Source: Pseudorasbora parva
Lineage: Eukaryota; Chordata; Actinopteri; Cypriniformes; Gobionidae
Assembly: GCF_024679245.1 (NCBI RefSeq)
Contig: NC_090179.1
Location: forward strand, 7,689,327-7,753,326
Direction: 5' to 3'
DNA length: 64,000 nucleotides
The translations under genes were made by a program, and so were the position numbers. This document shows positions 11,837-24,986 of the stretch, piece by piece. The notes under the pieces were generated by a model. That model was given only the letters and a program-made list of their open reading frames with translations. It was not told the DNA's origin and made no database searches. Position 1 is the first letter of the stretch. Each line of letters begins with the position of its first letter.

Positions 11837-12354
11837 AACTTTGCTGGCCGCTCAAGGCATATGTACACCTCAGGTCCCAGCAAGCTCTCACCAAGGTGGT
11901 AAGGCCCAGCAAACTATCTCGACACTGTATACCTTATTGCACACACTGATATATGCAACAGCTCAATCATTTTAGGGAAAGGGTATGTTAAAGCTTCCTT
12001 GTTGACATATGGCCTAATTCCACCATGATATCTTAGAGCATCTGCTGAAAGAAGGGTGTTGCCAGACTTATCGATGGTAACAGTGTACAAGCACTGAAGA
12101 AGGCGTGGCCTCTACGTTTTCGTGAGAAACAAGTTGGCAGAAAGACGAAACATCCTTTGATGTCTTTGTCAAGGGAGTATAAACTCGATGTAACTGGACA
12201 CAATCTGCAGCAGGAGGAGTTGATCCTATGGAGATCTTGAGGCAGTGAAGGACTTGACAGAATTTTCCTGATTTGGAAGAGAACACAAACGAAAATAAAG
12301 AGTGGCAGGAGGGGATGCTTTTAGACCTGTGAAGCAGGCCTTGATCACAGCTGC

Positions 12355-12461
12355 ATAAATATGGAGCGCTTCACGGATTTGCGTGTCATCCTTTCGCAGG
12401 GGCCATGCTAATCTTCTCTGTATCGATCCAATTTTAGTATATGTGCTGCCTTAGCAAGCAC
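12355..12461 (-). ncRNA. U6: U6 snRNA-like gene, copy 20
   Basis: No difference from copy 1 in the RNA; degenerate TATA. Confidence 0.86.
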
Positions 12462-12981
12462 AACTTTGCTGGCCGCTCAAGGCATATGTACACCTCAAGT
12501 CCCAGCAAGCTCTCACCAAGGTGGTAAGGCCCAGCAAACTATCTCGACACTGTATACCTTATTGCACACACTGATATATGCAACAGCTCAATCATTTTAG
12601 GGAAAGGGTATGTTAAAGCTTCATTGTTCACATATGGCCTAATTCCACCATGATATCATAGAGCATCTGCTGAAAGAAGGGTGTTGTCAGACTTATCGAT
12701 GGTACCAGTGTACAAGCACTGAAGAAGGCGTGGCCTCTACGTTTTCGTGAGAAAAAAAAGTGGGCAGAAAGACGAAACATCCTTTGATGTCTTTGTCAAG
12801 GGAGTATAAACTCGATGTAACTGGACACGATATGCAGCAGGAGGAGTTGATCCTATGGAGATCTTGAGGCAGTGAAGAACTTGACAGAATTTTCCTGATT
12901 TGGAAGAGAACACAAACGAAAATAAAGAGTGGCAGGAGGGGATGCTTTTAGACCTGTGAAGCAGGCCTTGATCACAGCTGC

Positions 12982-13088
12982 ATAAATATGGAGCGCTTCA
13001 CGGATTTGCGTGTCATCCTTTCGCAGGGGCCATGCTAATCTTCTCTGTATCGATCCAATTTTAGTATATGTGCTGCCTTAGCAAGCAC
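12982..13088 (-). ncRNA. U6: U6 snRNA-like gene, copy 21
   Basis: No difference from copy 1 in the RNA; degenerate TATA. Confidence 0.86.
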
Positions 13089-13607
13089 AACTTTGCTGGC
13101 CGCTCAAGGCATATGTACACCTCAGGTCCCAGCAAGCTCTCACCAAGGTGGTAAGGCCCAGCAAACTATCTCGCCACTGTATACCTTATTGCACACACTG
13201 ATATATGCAACAGCTCAATCATTTTAGGGAAAGGGTATGTTAAAGCTTCATTGTTCACATATGGCCTAATTCCACCATGATATCATAGAGCATCTGCTGA
13301 AAGAAGGGTGTTGTCAGACTTATCGATGGTACCAGTGTACAAGCACTGAAGAAGGCGTGGCCTCTACGTTTTCGTGAGAAAAAAAGTGGGCAGAAAGACG
13401 AAACATCATTTGATGTCTTTGTCAAGGGAGTATAAACTCGATGTAACTGGACACGATATGCAGCAGGAGGAGTTGATCCTATGGAGATCTTGAGGCAGTG
13501 AAGAACTTGACAGAATTTTCCTGATTTGGAAGAGAACACAAACGAAAATAAAGAGTGGCAGGAGGGGATGCTTTTAGACCTGTGAAGCAGGCCTTGATCA
13601 CAGCTGC

Positions 13608-13714
13608 ATAAATATGGAGCGCTTCACGGATTTGCGTGTCATCCTTTCGCAGGGGCCATGCTAATCTTCTCTGTAGCGATCCAATTTTAGTATATGTGCT
13701 GCCTTAGCAAGCAC
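13608..13714 (-). ncRNA. U6: U6 snRNA-like gene, copy 22
   Basis: A39C two bases before the ACAGAGA box; clean TATATAT promoter. Confidence 0.86.
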
Positions 13715-14233
13715 AAGTTTGCTGGCCGCTCAAGGCATATATACCCCTCAGGTCCCAATAAGCTCTCACCAAGGTGGTAAGGCCCAGCAAACTATCTCGC
13801 CACTATATACCTTATTGCACACACTGATATATGCAACAGCTCAATAATTTTAGGGAAAGGGTATGTTAAAGCTTCATTGTTCACATATGGCCTAATTCCA
13901 ACATGATATCATAGAGCATCTGCTGAAAGAAGGGTGTTGTCAGACTTATCGATGGTACCAGTGTACAAGCACTGAAGAAGGCGTGGCCTCTACGTTTTCG
14001 TGAGAAAAAAAGTTGGCAGAAAGACGAAACATCCTTTGATGTCTTTGTCAAGGGAGTATAAACTCGATGTAACTGGACACGATATGCAGCAGGAGGAGTT
14101 GATCCTATGGAGATCTTGAGGCAGTGAAGGACTTGACAGAATTTTCCTGCTTTGGAAGAGAACACAAACGAAAATAAAGAGTGGCAGGAGGGGATGCTTT
14201 TAGACCTGTGAAGCAGGCCTTGATCACAGCTGC

Positions 14234-14340
14234 ATAAATATGGAGCGCTTCACGGATTTGCGTGTCATCCTTTCGCAGGGGCCATGCTAATCTTCTCTGT
14301 ATCGATCCAATTTTAGTATATGTGCTGCCTTAGCAAGCAC
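14234..14340 (-). ncRNA. U6: U6 snRNA-like gene, copy 23
   Basis: No difference from copy 1 in the RNA; degenerate TATA. Confidence 0.86.
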
Positions 14341-14859
14341 AACTTTGCTGTCCGCTCAAGGCATATGTACACCTCAGGTCCCAGCAAGCTCTCACCAAGG
14401 TGGTAAGGCCCAGCAAACTATCTCGACACTGTATACCTTATTGCACACACTGATATATGCAACAGCTCAATCATTTTAGGGAAAGGGTATGTTAAAGCTT
14501 CATTGTTCACATATGGCCTAATTCCACCATGATATCATAGAGCATCTGCTGAAAGAAGGGTGTTGTCAGACTTATCGATGGTACCAGTGTACAAGCACTG
14601 AAGAAGGCGTGGCCTCTACATTTTCGTGAGAAAAAAAGTGGGCAGAAAGACGAAACATCATTTGATGTCTTTGTCAAGGGAGTATAAACTCGATGTAACT
14701 GGACACGATATGCAGCAGGAGGAGTTGATCCTATGGAGATCTTGAGGCAGTGAAGAACTTGACAGAATTTTCCTGATTTGGAAGAGAACACAAACGAAAA
14801 TAAAGAGTGGCAGGAGGGGATGCTTTTAGACCTGTGAAGCAGGCCTTGATCACAGCTGC

Positions 14860-14966
14860 ATAAATATGGAGCGCTTCACGGATTTGCGTGTCATCCTTTC
14901 GCTGTGGCCATTCTAATCTTCTCTGTATAGATCCAATTTTAGTATATGTGCTGCCTTAGCAAGCAC
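14860..14966 (-). ncRNA. U6: U6 snRNA-like gene, copy 24 (triad mutant)
   Basis: C55A (AGC to AGA), C62A, T64A, G38T. Confidence 0.78.
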
Positions 14967-15486
14967 AAGTTTGCTGGCCGCTCAAGGCATATGTACACCT
15001 CAGGAACCCAGCAAGCTCTCACCAAGGTGGTAAGGCCCAGCAAACTATCTCGACACTGTATACCTTATTGCACACACTGATATATGCAACAGCTCAATAA
15101 TTTTAGGGAAAGGGTATGTTAAAGCTTCATTGTTCATATATGGCCTAATTCCACCATGATATCATAGAGCATCTGCTGAAAGAAGGGTGTTGTCAGACTT
15201 ATCGATGGTACCAGTGTACAAGCACTGAAGAAGGCGTGGCCTCTACATTTTCGTGAGAAAAAAAGTTGGCAGAAAGACGAAACATCCTTTGATGTCTTTG
15301 TCAAGGGAGTATAAACTCGATGTAACTGGACACGATATGCAGCAGGAGGAGTTGATCCTATGGAGATCTTGAGGCAGTGAAGGACTTGACAGAATTTTCC
15401 TGATTTGGAAGAGAACACAAACGAAAATAAAGAGTGGCAGGAGGGGATGCTTTTAGACCTGTGAAGCAGGCCTTGATCACAGCTGC

Positions 15487-15593
15487 ATAAATATGGAGCG
15501 CTTCACGGATTTGCGTGTCATCCTTTCGCAGGGGCCATGCTAATCTTCTCTGTATCGATCCAATTTTGGTATATGTGCTGCCTTAGCAAGCAC
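15487..15593 (-). ncRNA. U6: U6 snRNA-like gene, copy 25
   Basis: T26C only. Confidence 0.85.
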
Positions 15594-16111
15594 AACTTTG
15601 CTGGCCGCTCAAGGCATATGTACACCTCAGGTCCCAGCAAGCTCTCACCAAGGTGGTAAGGCCCAGCAAACTATCTCGACACTGTATACCTTATTGCACA
15701 CACTGATATATGCAACAGCTCAATAATTTTAGGGAAAGGGTATGTTAAAGCTTCCTTGTTGACATATGGCCTAATTCCACCATGATATCTTAGAGCATCT
15801 GCTGAAAGAAGGGTGTTGCCAGACTTATCGATGGTAACAGTGTACAAGCACTGAAGAAGGCGTGGCCTCTACGTTTTCGTGAGAAACAAGTTGGCAGAAA
15901 GACGAAACATCCTTTGATGTCTTTGTCAAGGGAGTATAAACTCGATGTAACTGGACACAATCTGCAGCAGGAGGAGTTGATCCTATGGAGATCTTGAGGC
16001 AGTGAAGGACTTGACAGAATTTTCCTGATTTGGAAGAGAACACAAACGAAAATAAAGAGTGGCAGGAGGGGATGCTTTTAGACCTGTGAAGCAGGCCTTG
16101 ATCACAGCTGC

Positions 16112-16218
16112 ATAAATATGGAGCGCTTCACGGATTTGCATGTCATCCTTTCGCAGGGGCCATGCTAATCTTCTCTGTATCGATCCAATTTTAGTATATG
16201 TGCTGCCTTAGCAAGCAC
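16112..16218 (-). ncRNA. U6: U6 snRNA-like gene, copy 26
   Basis: C79T; clean TATATAT promoter. Confidence 0.87.
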
Positions 16219-16737
16219 AAGTTTGCTGGCCGCTCAAGGCATATATACCCCTCAGGTCCCAATAAGCTCTCACCAAGGTGGTAAGGCCCAGCAAACTATC
16301 TCGACACTGTATACCTTATTGCACACACTGATATATGCAACAGCTCAATCATTTTAGGGAAAGGGTATGTTAAAGCTTCATTGTTCACATATGGCCTAAT
16401 TCCACCATGATATCATAGAGCATCTGCTGAAAGAAGGGTGTTGTCAGACTTATCGATGGTACCAGTGTACAAGCACTGAAGAAGGCGTGGCCTCTACGTT
16501 TTCATGAGAAAAAAAGTTGGCAGAAAGACGAAACATCCTTTGATGTCTTTGTCAAGGGAGTATAAACTCGATGTAACTGGACACGATATGCAGCAGGAGG
16601 AGTTGATCCTATGGAGATCTTGAGGCAGTGAAGAACTTGACAGAATTTTCCTGATTTGGAAGAGAACACAAACGAAAATAAAGAGTGGCAGGAGGGGATG
16701 CTTTTAGACCTGTGAAGCAGGCCTTGATCACAGTTGC

Positions 16738-16844
16738 ATAAATATGGAGCGCTTCACGGATTTGCGTGTCATCCTTTCGGAGGGGCCATGCTAATCTTCT
16801 CTGTATCGATCCAATTTTAGTATATGTGCTGCCTTAGCAAGCAC
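16738..16844 (-). ncRNA. U6: U6 snRNA-like gene, copy 27
   Basis: G65C only. Confidence 0.84.
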
Positions 16845-17363
16845 AACTTTGCTGGCCGCTCAAGGCATATGTACACCTCAGGTCCCAGCAAGCTCTCACC
16901 AAGGTGGTAAGGCCCAGCAAACTATCTCGACACTGTATACCTTATTGCACACACTGATATATGCAACAGCTCAATAATTTTAGGGAAAGGGTATGTTAAA
17001 GCTTCATTGTTCACATATGGCCTAATTCCACCATGATATCATAGAGCATCTGCTGAAAGAAGGGTGTTGTCAGACTTATCGATGGTACCAGTGTACAAGC
17101 ACTGAAGAAGGCGTGGCCTCTACGTTTTCGTGAGAAAAAAAGTTGGCAGAAAGACGAAACATCCTTTGATGTCTTTGTCAAGGGAGTATAAACTCGATGT
17201 AACTGGACACGATATGCAGCAGGAGGAGTTGATCCTATGGAGATCTTGAGGCAGTGAAGGACTTGACAGAATTTTCCTGCTTTGGAAGAGAACACAAACG
17301 AAAATAAAGAGTGGCAGGAGGGGATGCTTTTAGACCTGTGAAGCAGGCCTTGATCACAGCTGC

Positions 17364-17470
17364 ATAAATATGGAGCGCTTCACGGATTTGCGTGTCATCC
17401 TTTTGCAGGGGCCATGCTAATCTTCTCTGTATCAATCCAATTTTAGTATATGTGCTGCCTTAGCAAGCAC
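17364..17470 (-). ncRNA. U6: U6 snRNA-like gene, copy 28
   Basis: C37T and G67A. First of the C37T copies that head the higher-order blocks. Confidence 0.83.
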
Positions 17471-17990
17471 AACTTTGCTGGCCGCTCAAGGCATATGTAC
17501 ACCTCAAGTCCCAGCAAGCTCTCACCAAGGTGGTAAGGCCCAGCAAACTATCTCGACACTGTATACCTTATTGCACACACTGATATATGCAACAGCTCAA
17601 TCATTTTAGGGAAAGGGTATGTTAAAGCTTCATTGTTCACATATGGCCTAATTCCACCATGATATCATAGAGCATCTGCTGAAAGAAGGGTGTTGTCAGA
17701 CTTATCGATGGTACCAGTGTACAAGCACTGAAGAAGGCGTGGCCTCTACGTTTTCGTGAGAAAAAAAAGTGGGCAGAAAGACGAAACATCCTTTGATGTC
17801 TTTGTCAAGGGAGTATAAACTCGATGTAACTGGACACGATATGCAGCAGGAGGAGTTGATCCTATGGAGATCTTGAGGCAGTGAAGAACTTGACAGAATT
17901 TTCCTGATTTGGAAGAGAACACAAACGAAAATAAAGAGTGGCAGGAGGGGATGCTTTTAGACCTGTGAAGCAGGCCTTGATCACAGCTGC

Positions 17991-18097
17991 ATAAATATGG
18001 AGCGCTTCACGGATTTGCGTGTCATCCTTTCGCAGGGGCCATGCTAATCTTCTCTGTATCGATCCAATTTTAGTATATGTGCTGCCTTAGCAAGCAC
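17991..18097 (-). ncRNA. U6: U6 snRNA-like gene, copy 29
   Basis: No difference from copy 1 in the RNA; degenerate TATA. Confidence 0.86.
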
Positions 18098-18616
18098 AAC
18101 TTTGCTGGCCGCTCAAGGCATATGTACACCTCAGGTCCCAGCAAGCTCTCACCAAGGTGGTAAGGCCCAGCAAACTATCTCGCCACTGTATACCTTATTG
18201 CACACACTGATATATGCAACAGCTCAATCATTTTAGGGAAAGGGTATGTTAAAGCTTCATTGTTCACATATGGCCTAATTCCACCATGATATCATAGAGC
18301 ATCTGCTGAAAGAAGGGTGTTGTCAGACTTATCGATGGTACCAGTGTACAAGCACTGAAGAAGGCGTGGCCTCTACGTTTTCGTGAGAAAAAAAGTGGGC
18401 AGAAAGACGAAACATCATTTGATGTCTTTGTCAAGGGAGTATAAACTCGATGTAACTGGACACGATATGCAGCAGGAGGAGTTGATCCTATGGAGATCTT
18501 GAGGCAGTGAAGAACTTGACAGAATTTTCCTGATTTGGAAGAGAACACAAACGAAAATAAAGAGTGGCAGGAGGGGATGCTTTTAGACCTGTGAAGCAGG
18601 CCTTGATCACAGCTGC

Positions 18617-18723
18617 ATAAATATGGAGCGCTTCACGGATTTGCGTGTCATCCTTTCGCAGGGGCCATGCTAATCTTCTCTGTATCGATCCAATTTTAGT
18701 ATATGTGCTGCCTTAGCAAGCAC
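18617..18723 (-). ncRNA. U6: U6 snRNA-like gene, copy 30
   Basis: No difference from copy 1; clean TATATAT promoter. Confidence 0.88.
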
Positions 18724-19242
18724 AAGTTTGCTGGCCGCTCAAGGCATATATACCCCTCAGGTCCCAATAAGCTCTCACCAAGGTGGTAAGGCCCAGCAAA
18801 CTATCTCGCCACTATATACCTTATTGCACACACTGATATATGCAACAGCTCAATAATTTTAGGGAAAGGGTATGTTAAAGCTTCATTGTTCACATATGGC
18901 CTAATTCCAACATGATATCATAGAGCATCTGCTGAAAGAAGGGTGTTGTCAGACTTATCGATGGTACCAGTGTACAAGCACTGAAGAAGGCGTGGCCTCT
19001 ACGTTTTCGTGAGAAAAAAAGTTGGCAGAAAGACGAAACATCCTTTGATGTCTTTGTCAAGGGAGTATAAACTCGATGTAACTGGACACGATATGCAGCA
19101 GGAGGAGTTGATCCTATGGAGATCTTGAGGCAGTGAAGGACTTGACAGAATTTTCCTGCTTTGGAAGAGAACACAAACGAAAATAAAGAGTGGCAGGAGG
19201 GGATGCTTTTAGACCTGGGAAGCAGGCCTTGATCACAGCTGC

Positions 19243-19349
19243 ATAAATATGGAGCGCTTCACGGATTTGCGTGTCATCCTTTCGCAGGGGCCATGCTAAT
19301 CTTCTCTGTATCGATCCAATTTTAGTATATGTGCTGCCTTAGCAAGCAC
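19243..19349 (-). ncRNA. U6: U6 snRNA-like gene, copy 31
   Basis: RNA like copy 1. The spacer just 3' has a rare G for T shared only with copy 49. Confidence 0.86.
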
Positions 19350-19868
19350 AACTTTGCTGGCCGCTCAAGGCATATGTACACCTCAGGTCCCAGCAAGCTC
19401 TCACCAAGGTGGTAAGGCCCAGCAAACTATCTCGACACTGTATACCTTATTGCACACACTGATATATGCAACAGCTCAATCATTTTAGGGAAAGGGTATG
19501 TTAAAGCTTCATTGTTCACATATGGCCTAATTCCACCATGATATCATAGAGCATCTGCTGAAAGAAGGGTGTTGTCAGACTTATCGATGGTACCAGTGTA
19601 CAAGCACTGAAGAAGGCGTGGCCTCTACATTTTCGTGAGAAAAAAAGTGGGCAGAAAGACGAAACATCATTTGATGTCTTTGTCAAGGGAGTATAAACTC
19701 GATGTAACTGGACACGATATGCAGCAGGAGGAGTTGATCCTATGGAGATCTTGAGGCAGTGAAGAACTTGACAGAATTTTCCTGATTTGGAAGAGAACAC
19801 AAACGAAAATAAAGAGTGGCAGGAGGGGATGCTTTTAGACCTGTGAAGCAGGCCTTGATCACAGCTGC

Positions 19869-19975
19869 ATAAATATGGAGCGCTTCACGGATTTGCGTGT
19901 CATCCTTTCGCTGTGGCCATTCTAATCTTCTCTGTATAGATCCAATTTTAGTATATGTGCTGCCTTAGCAAGCAC
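19869..19975 (-). ncRNA. U6: U6 snRNA-like gene, copy 32 (triad mutant)
   Basis: C55A (AGC to AGA), C62A, T64A, G38T. Confidence 0.78.
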
Positions 19976-20494
19976 AAGTTTGCTGGCCGCTCAAGGCATA
20001 TGTACACCTCAGGTCCCAGCAAGCTCTCACCAAGGTGGTAAGGCCCAGCAAACTATCTCGACACTGTATACCTTATTGCACACACTGATATATGCAACAG
20101 CTCAATCATTTTAGGGAAAGGGTATGTTAAAGCTTCATTGTTCATATATGGCCTAATTCCACCATGATATCATAGAGCATCTGCTGAAAGAAGGGTGTTG
20201 TCAGACTTATCGATGGTACCAGTGTACAAGCACTGAAGAAGGCGTGGCCTCTACGTTTTCGTGAGAAAAAAAGTTGGCAGAAAGACGAAACATCCTTTGA
20301 TGTCTTTGTCAAGGGAGTATAAACTCGATGTAACTGGACACGATATGCAGCAGGAGGAGTTGATCCTATGGAGATCTTGAGGCAGTGAAGGACTTGACAG
20401 AATTTTCCTGATTTGGAAGAGAACACAAACGAAAATAAAGAGTGGCAGGAGGGGATGCTTTTAGACCTGTGAAGCAGGCCTTGATCACAGCTGC

Positions 20495-20601
20495 ATAAAT
20501 ATGGAGCGCTTCACGGATTTGCGTGTCATCCTTTCGCAGGGGCCATGCTAATCTTCTCTGTATCAATCCAATTTTAGTATATGTGCTGCCTTAGCAAGCA
20601 C
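20495..20601 (-). ncRNA. U6: U6 snRNA-like gene, copy 33
   Basis: C37T; heads a 9-monomer block. Confidence 0.84.
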
Positions 20602-21121
20602 AACTTTGCTGGCCGCTCAAGGCATATGTACACCTCAAGTCCCAGCAAGCTCTCACCAAGGTGGTAAGGCCCAGCAAACTATCTCGACACTGTATACCTT
20701 ATTGCACACACTGATATATGCAACAGCTCAATCATTTTAGGGAAAGGGTATGTTAAAGCTTCATTGTTCACATATGGCCTAATTCCACCATGATATCATA
20801 GAGCATCTGCTGAAAGAAGGGTGTTGTCAGACTTATCGATGGTACCAGTGTACAAGCACTGAAGAAGGCGTGGCCTCTACGTTTTCGTGAGAAAAAAAAG
20901 TGGGCAGAAAGACGAAACATCCTTTGATGTCTTTGTCAAGGGAGTATAAACTCGATGTAACTGGACACGATATGCAGCAGGAGGAGTTGATCCTATGGAG
21001 ATCTTGAGGCAGTGAAGAACTTGACAGAATTTTCCTGATTTGGAAGAGAACACAAACGAAAATAAAGAGTGGCAGGAGGGGATGCTTTTAGACCTGTGAA
21101 GCAGGCCTTGATCACAGCTGC

Positions 21122-21228
21122 ATAAATATGGAGCGCTTCACGGATTTGCGTGTCATCCTTTCGCAGGGGCCATGCTAATCTTCTCTGTATCGATCCAATT
21201 TTAGTATATGTGCTGCCTTAGCAAGCAC
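21122..21228 (-). ncRNA. U6: U6 snRNA-like gene, copy 34
   Basis: No difference from copy 1 in the RNA; degenerate TATA. Confidence 0.86.
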
Positions 21229-21747
21229 AACTTTGCTGGCCGCTCAAGGCATATGTACACCTCAGGTCCCAGCAAGCTCTCACCAAGGTGGTAAGGCCCA
21301 GCAAACTATCTCGCCACTGTATACCTTATTGCACACACTGATATATGCAACAGCTCAATCATTTTAGGGAAAGGGTATGTTAAAGCTTCATTGTTCACAT
21401 ATGGCCTAATTCCACCATGATATCATAGAGCATCTGCTGAAAGAAGGGTGTTGTCAGACTTATCGATGGTACCAGTGTACAAGCACTGAAGAAGGCGTGG
21501 CCTCTACGTTTTCGTGAGAAAAAAAGTGGGCAGAAAGACGAAACATCATTTGATGTCTTTGTCAAGGGAGTATAAACTCGATGTAACTGGACACGATATG
21601 CAGCAGGAGGAGTTGATCCTATGGAGATCTTGAGGCAGTGAAGAACTTGACAGAATTTTCCTGATTTGGAAGAGAACACAAACGAAAATAAAGAGTGGCA
21701 GGAGGGGATGCTTTTAGACCTGTGAAGCAGGCCTTGATCACAGCTGC

Positions 21748-21855
21748 ATAAATATGGAGCGCTTCACGGATTTGCGTGTCATCCTTTTCGCAGGGGCCAT
21801 GCTAATCTTCTCTGTATCGATCCAATTTTAGTATATGTGCTGCCTTAGCAAGCAC
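21748..21855 (-). ncRNA. U6: U6 snRNA-like gene, copy 35 (extra A)
   Basis: One extra A in the nt 68-70 run of the internal stem-loop (108 nt in all). Confidence 0.83.
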
Positions 21856-22375
21856 AACTTTGCTGGCCACTCAAGGCATATGTACACCTCAGGTCCCAGC
21901 AAGCTCTCACCAAGGTGGTAAGGCCCAGCAAACTATCTCGCCACTGTATACCTTATTGCACACACTGATATATGCAACAGCTCAATCATTTTAGGGAAAG
22001 GGTATGTTAAAGCTTCATTGTTCACATATGGCCTAATTCCACCATGATATCATAGAGCATCTGCTGAAAGAAGGGTGTTGTCAGACTTATCGATGGTACC
22101 AGTGTACAAGCACTGAAGAAGGCGTGGCCTCTACGTTTTCGTGAGAAAAAAAAGTGGGCAGAAAGACGAAACATCATTTGATGTCTTTGTCAAGGGAGTA
22201 TAAACTCGATGTAACTGGACACGATATGCAGCAGGAGGAGTTGATCCTATGGAGATCTTGAGGCAGTGAAGAACTTGACAGAATTTTCCTGATTTGGAAG
22301 AGAACACAAACGAAAATAAAGAGTGGCAGGAGGGGATGCTTTTAGACCTGTGAAGCAGGCCTTGATCACAGCTGC

Positions 22376-22482
22376 ATAAATATGGAGCGCTTCACGGATT
22401 TGCGTGTCATCCTTTCGCAGGGGCCATGCTAATCTTCTCTGTATCGATCCAATTTTAGTATATGTGCTGCCTTAGCAAGCAC
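22376..22482 (-). ncRNA. U6: U6 snRNA-like gene, copy 36
   Basis: No difference from copy 1; clean TATATAT promoter. Confidence 0.88.
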
Positions 22483-23001
22483 AAGTTTGCTGGCCGCTCA
22501 AGGCATATATACCCCTCAGGTCCCAATAAGCTCTCACCAAGGTGGTAAGGCCCAGCAAACTATCTCGCCACTATATACCTTATTTCACACACTGATATAT
22601 GCAACAGCTCAATAATTTTAGGGAAAGGGTATGTTAAAGCTTCATTGTTCACATATGGCCTAATTCCAACATGATATCATAGAGCATCTGCTGAAAGAAG
22701 GGTGTTGTCAGACTTATCGATGGTACCAGTGTACAAGCACTGAAGAAGGCGTGGCCTCTACGTTTTCGTGAGAAAAAAAGTTGGCAGAAAGACGAAACAT
22801 CCTTTGATGTCTTTGTCAAGGGAGTATAAACTCGATGTAACTGGACACGATATGCAGCAGGAGGAGTTGATCCTATGGAGATCTTGAGGCAGTGAAGGAC
22901 TTGACAGAATTTTCCTGCTTTGGAAGAGAACACAAACGAAAATAAAGAGTGGCAGGAGGGGATGCTTTTAGACCTGTGAAGCAGGCCTTGATCACAGCTG
23001 C

Positions 23002-23108
23002 ATAAATATGGAGCGCTTCACGGATTTGCGTGTCATCCTTTCGCAGGGGCCATGCTAATCTTCTCTGTATCGATCCAATTTTAGTATAAGTGCTGCCTTA
23101 GCAAGCAC
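23002..23108 (-). ncRNA. U6: U6 snRNA-like gene, copy 37
   Basis: A20T directly after the 5' hairpin. Confidence 0.84.
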
Positions 23109-23627
23109 AACTTTGCTGGCCGCTCAAGGCATATGTACACCTCAGGTCCCAGCAAGCTCTCACCAAGGTGGTAAGGCCCAGCAAACTATCTCGACACTGT
23201 ATACCTTATTGCACACACTGATATATGCAACAGCTCAATCATTTTAGGGAAAGGGTATGTTAAAGCTTCATTGTTCACATATGGCCTAATTCCACCATGA
23301 TATCATAGAGCATCTGCTGAAAGAAGGGTGTTGTCAGACTTATCGATGGTACCAGTGTACAAGCACTGAAGAAGGCGTGGCCTCTACATTTTCGTGAGAA
23401 AAAAAGTGGGCAGAAAGACGAAACATCATTTGATGTCTTTGTCAAGGGAGTATAAACTCGATGTAACTGGACACGATATGCAGCAGGAGGAGTTGATCCT
23501 ATGGAGATCTTGAGGCAGTGAAGAACTTGACAGAATTTTCCTGATTTGGAAGAGAACACAAACGAAAATAAAGAGTGGCAGGAGGGGATGCTTTTAGACC
23601 TGTGAAGCAGGCCTTGATCACAGCTGC

Positions 23628-23734
23628 ATAAATATGGAGCGCTTCACGGATTTGCGTGTCATCCTTTCGCTGTGGCCATTCTAATCTTCTCTGTATAGAT
23701 CCAATTTTAGTATATGTGCTGCCTTAGCAAGCAC
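23628..23734 (-). ncRNA. U6: U6 snRNA-like gene, copy 38 (triad mutant)
   Basis: C55A (AGC to AGA), C62A, T64A, G38T. Confidence 0.78.
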
Positions 23735-24253
23735 AAGTTTGCTGGCCGCTCAAGGCATATGTACACCTCAGGTCCCAGCAAGCTCTCACCAAGGTGGTAA
23801 GGCCCAGCAAACTATCTCGACACTGTATACCTTATTGCACACACTGATATATGCAACAGCTCAATCATTTTAGGGAAAGGGTATGTTAAAGCTTCATTGT
23901 TCATATATGGCCTAATTCCACCATGATATCATAGAGCATCTGCTGAAAGAAGGGTGTTGTCAGACTTATCGATGGTACCAGTGTACAAGCACTGAAGAAG
24001 GCGTGGCCTCTACGTTTTCGTGAGAAAAAAAGTTGGCAGAAAGACGAAACATCCTTTGATGTCTTTGTCAAGGGAGTATAAACTCGATGTAACTGGACAC
24101 GATATGCAGCAGGAGGAGTTGATCCTATGGAGATCTTGAGGCAGTGAAGGACTTGACAGAATTTTCCTGATTTGGAAGAGAACACAAACGAAAATAAAGA
24201 GTGGCAGGAGGGGATGCTTTTAGACCTGTGAAGCAGGCCTTGATCACAGCTGC

Positions 24254-24360
24254 ATAAATATGGAGCGCTTCACGGATTTGCGTGTCATCCTTTCGCAGGG
24301 GCCATGCTAATCTTCTCTGTATAGATCCAATTTTAGTATATGTGCTGCCTTAGCAAGCAC
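24254..24360 (-). ncRNA. U6: U6 snRNA-like gene, copy 39
   Basis: G38T; triad and stem-loop intact, as in copy 4. Confidence 0.84.
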
Positions 24361-24879
24361 AAGTTTGCTGGCCGCTCAAGGCATATGTACACCTCAGGTC
24401 CCAGCAAGCTCTCACCAAGGTGGTAAGGCCCAGCAAACTATCTCGACACTGTATACCTTATTGCACACACTGATATATGCAACAGCTCAATCATTTTAGG
24501 GAAAGGGTATGTTAAAGCTTCATTGTTCATATATGGCCTAATTCCACCATGATATCATAGAGCATCTGCTGAAAGAAGGGTGTTGTCAGACTTATCGATG
24601 GTACCAGTGTACAAGCACTGAAGAAGGCGTGGCCTCTACGTTTTCGTGAGAAAAAAAGTTGGCAGAAAGACGAAACATCCTTTGATGTCTTTGTCAAGGG
24701 AGTATAAACTCGATGTAACTGGACACGATATGCAGCAGGAGGAGTTGATCCTATGGAGATCTTGAGGCAGTGAAGGACTTGACAGAATTTTCCTGATTTG
24801 GAAGAGAACACAAACGAAAATAAAGAGTGGCAGGAGGGGATGCTTTTAGACCTGTGAAGCAGGCCTTGATCACAGCTGC

Positions 24880-24986
24880 ATAAATATGGAGCGCTTCACG
24901 GATTTGCGTGTCATCCTTTCGCAGGGGCCATGCTAATCTTCTCTGTATCGATCCAATTTTAGTATATGTGCTGCCTTAGCAAGCAC
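24880..24986 (-). ncRNA. U6: U6 snRNA-like gene, copy 40
   Basis: No difference from copy 1 in the RNA; degenerate TATA. Confidence 0.86.

Noticed and set aside
17235..17435. 66-aa minus-strand frame in C37T units
   Set aside because: It runs through the U6 gene and spacer. It is open only because C37T removes an in-frame stop at the U6 ATCGAT.
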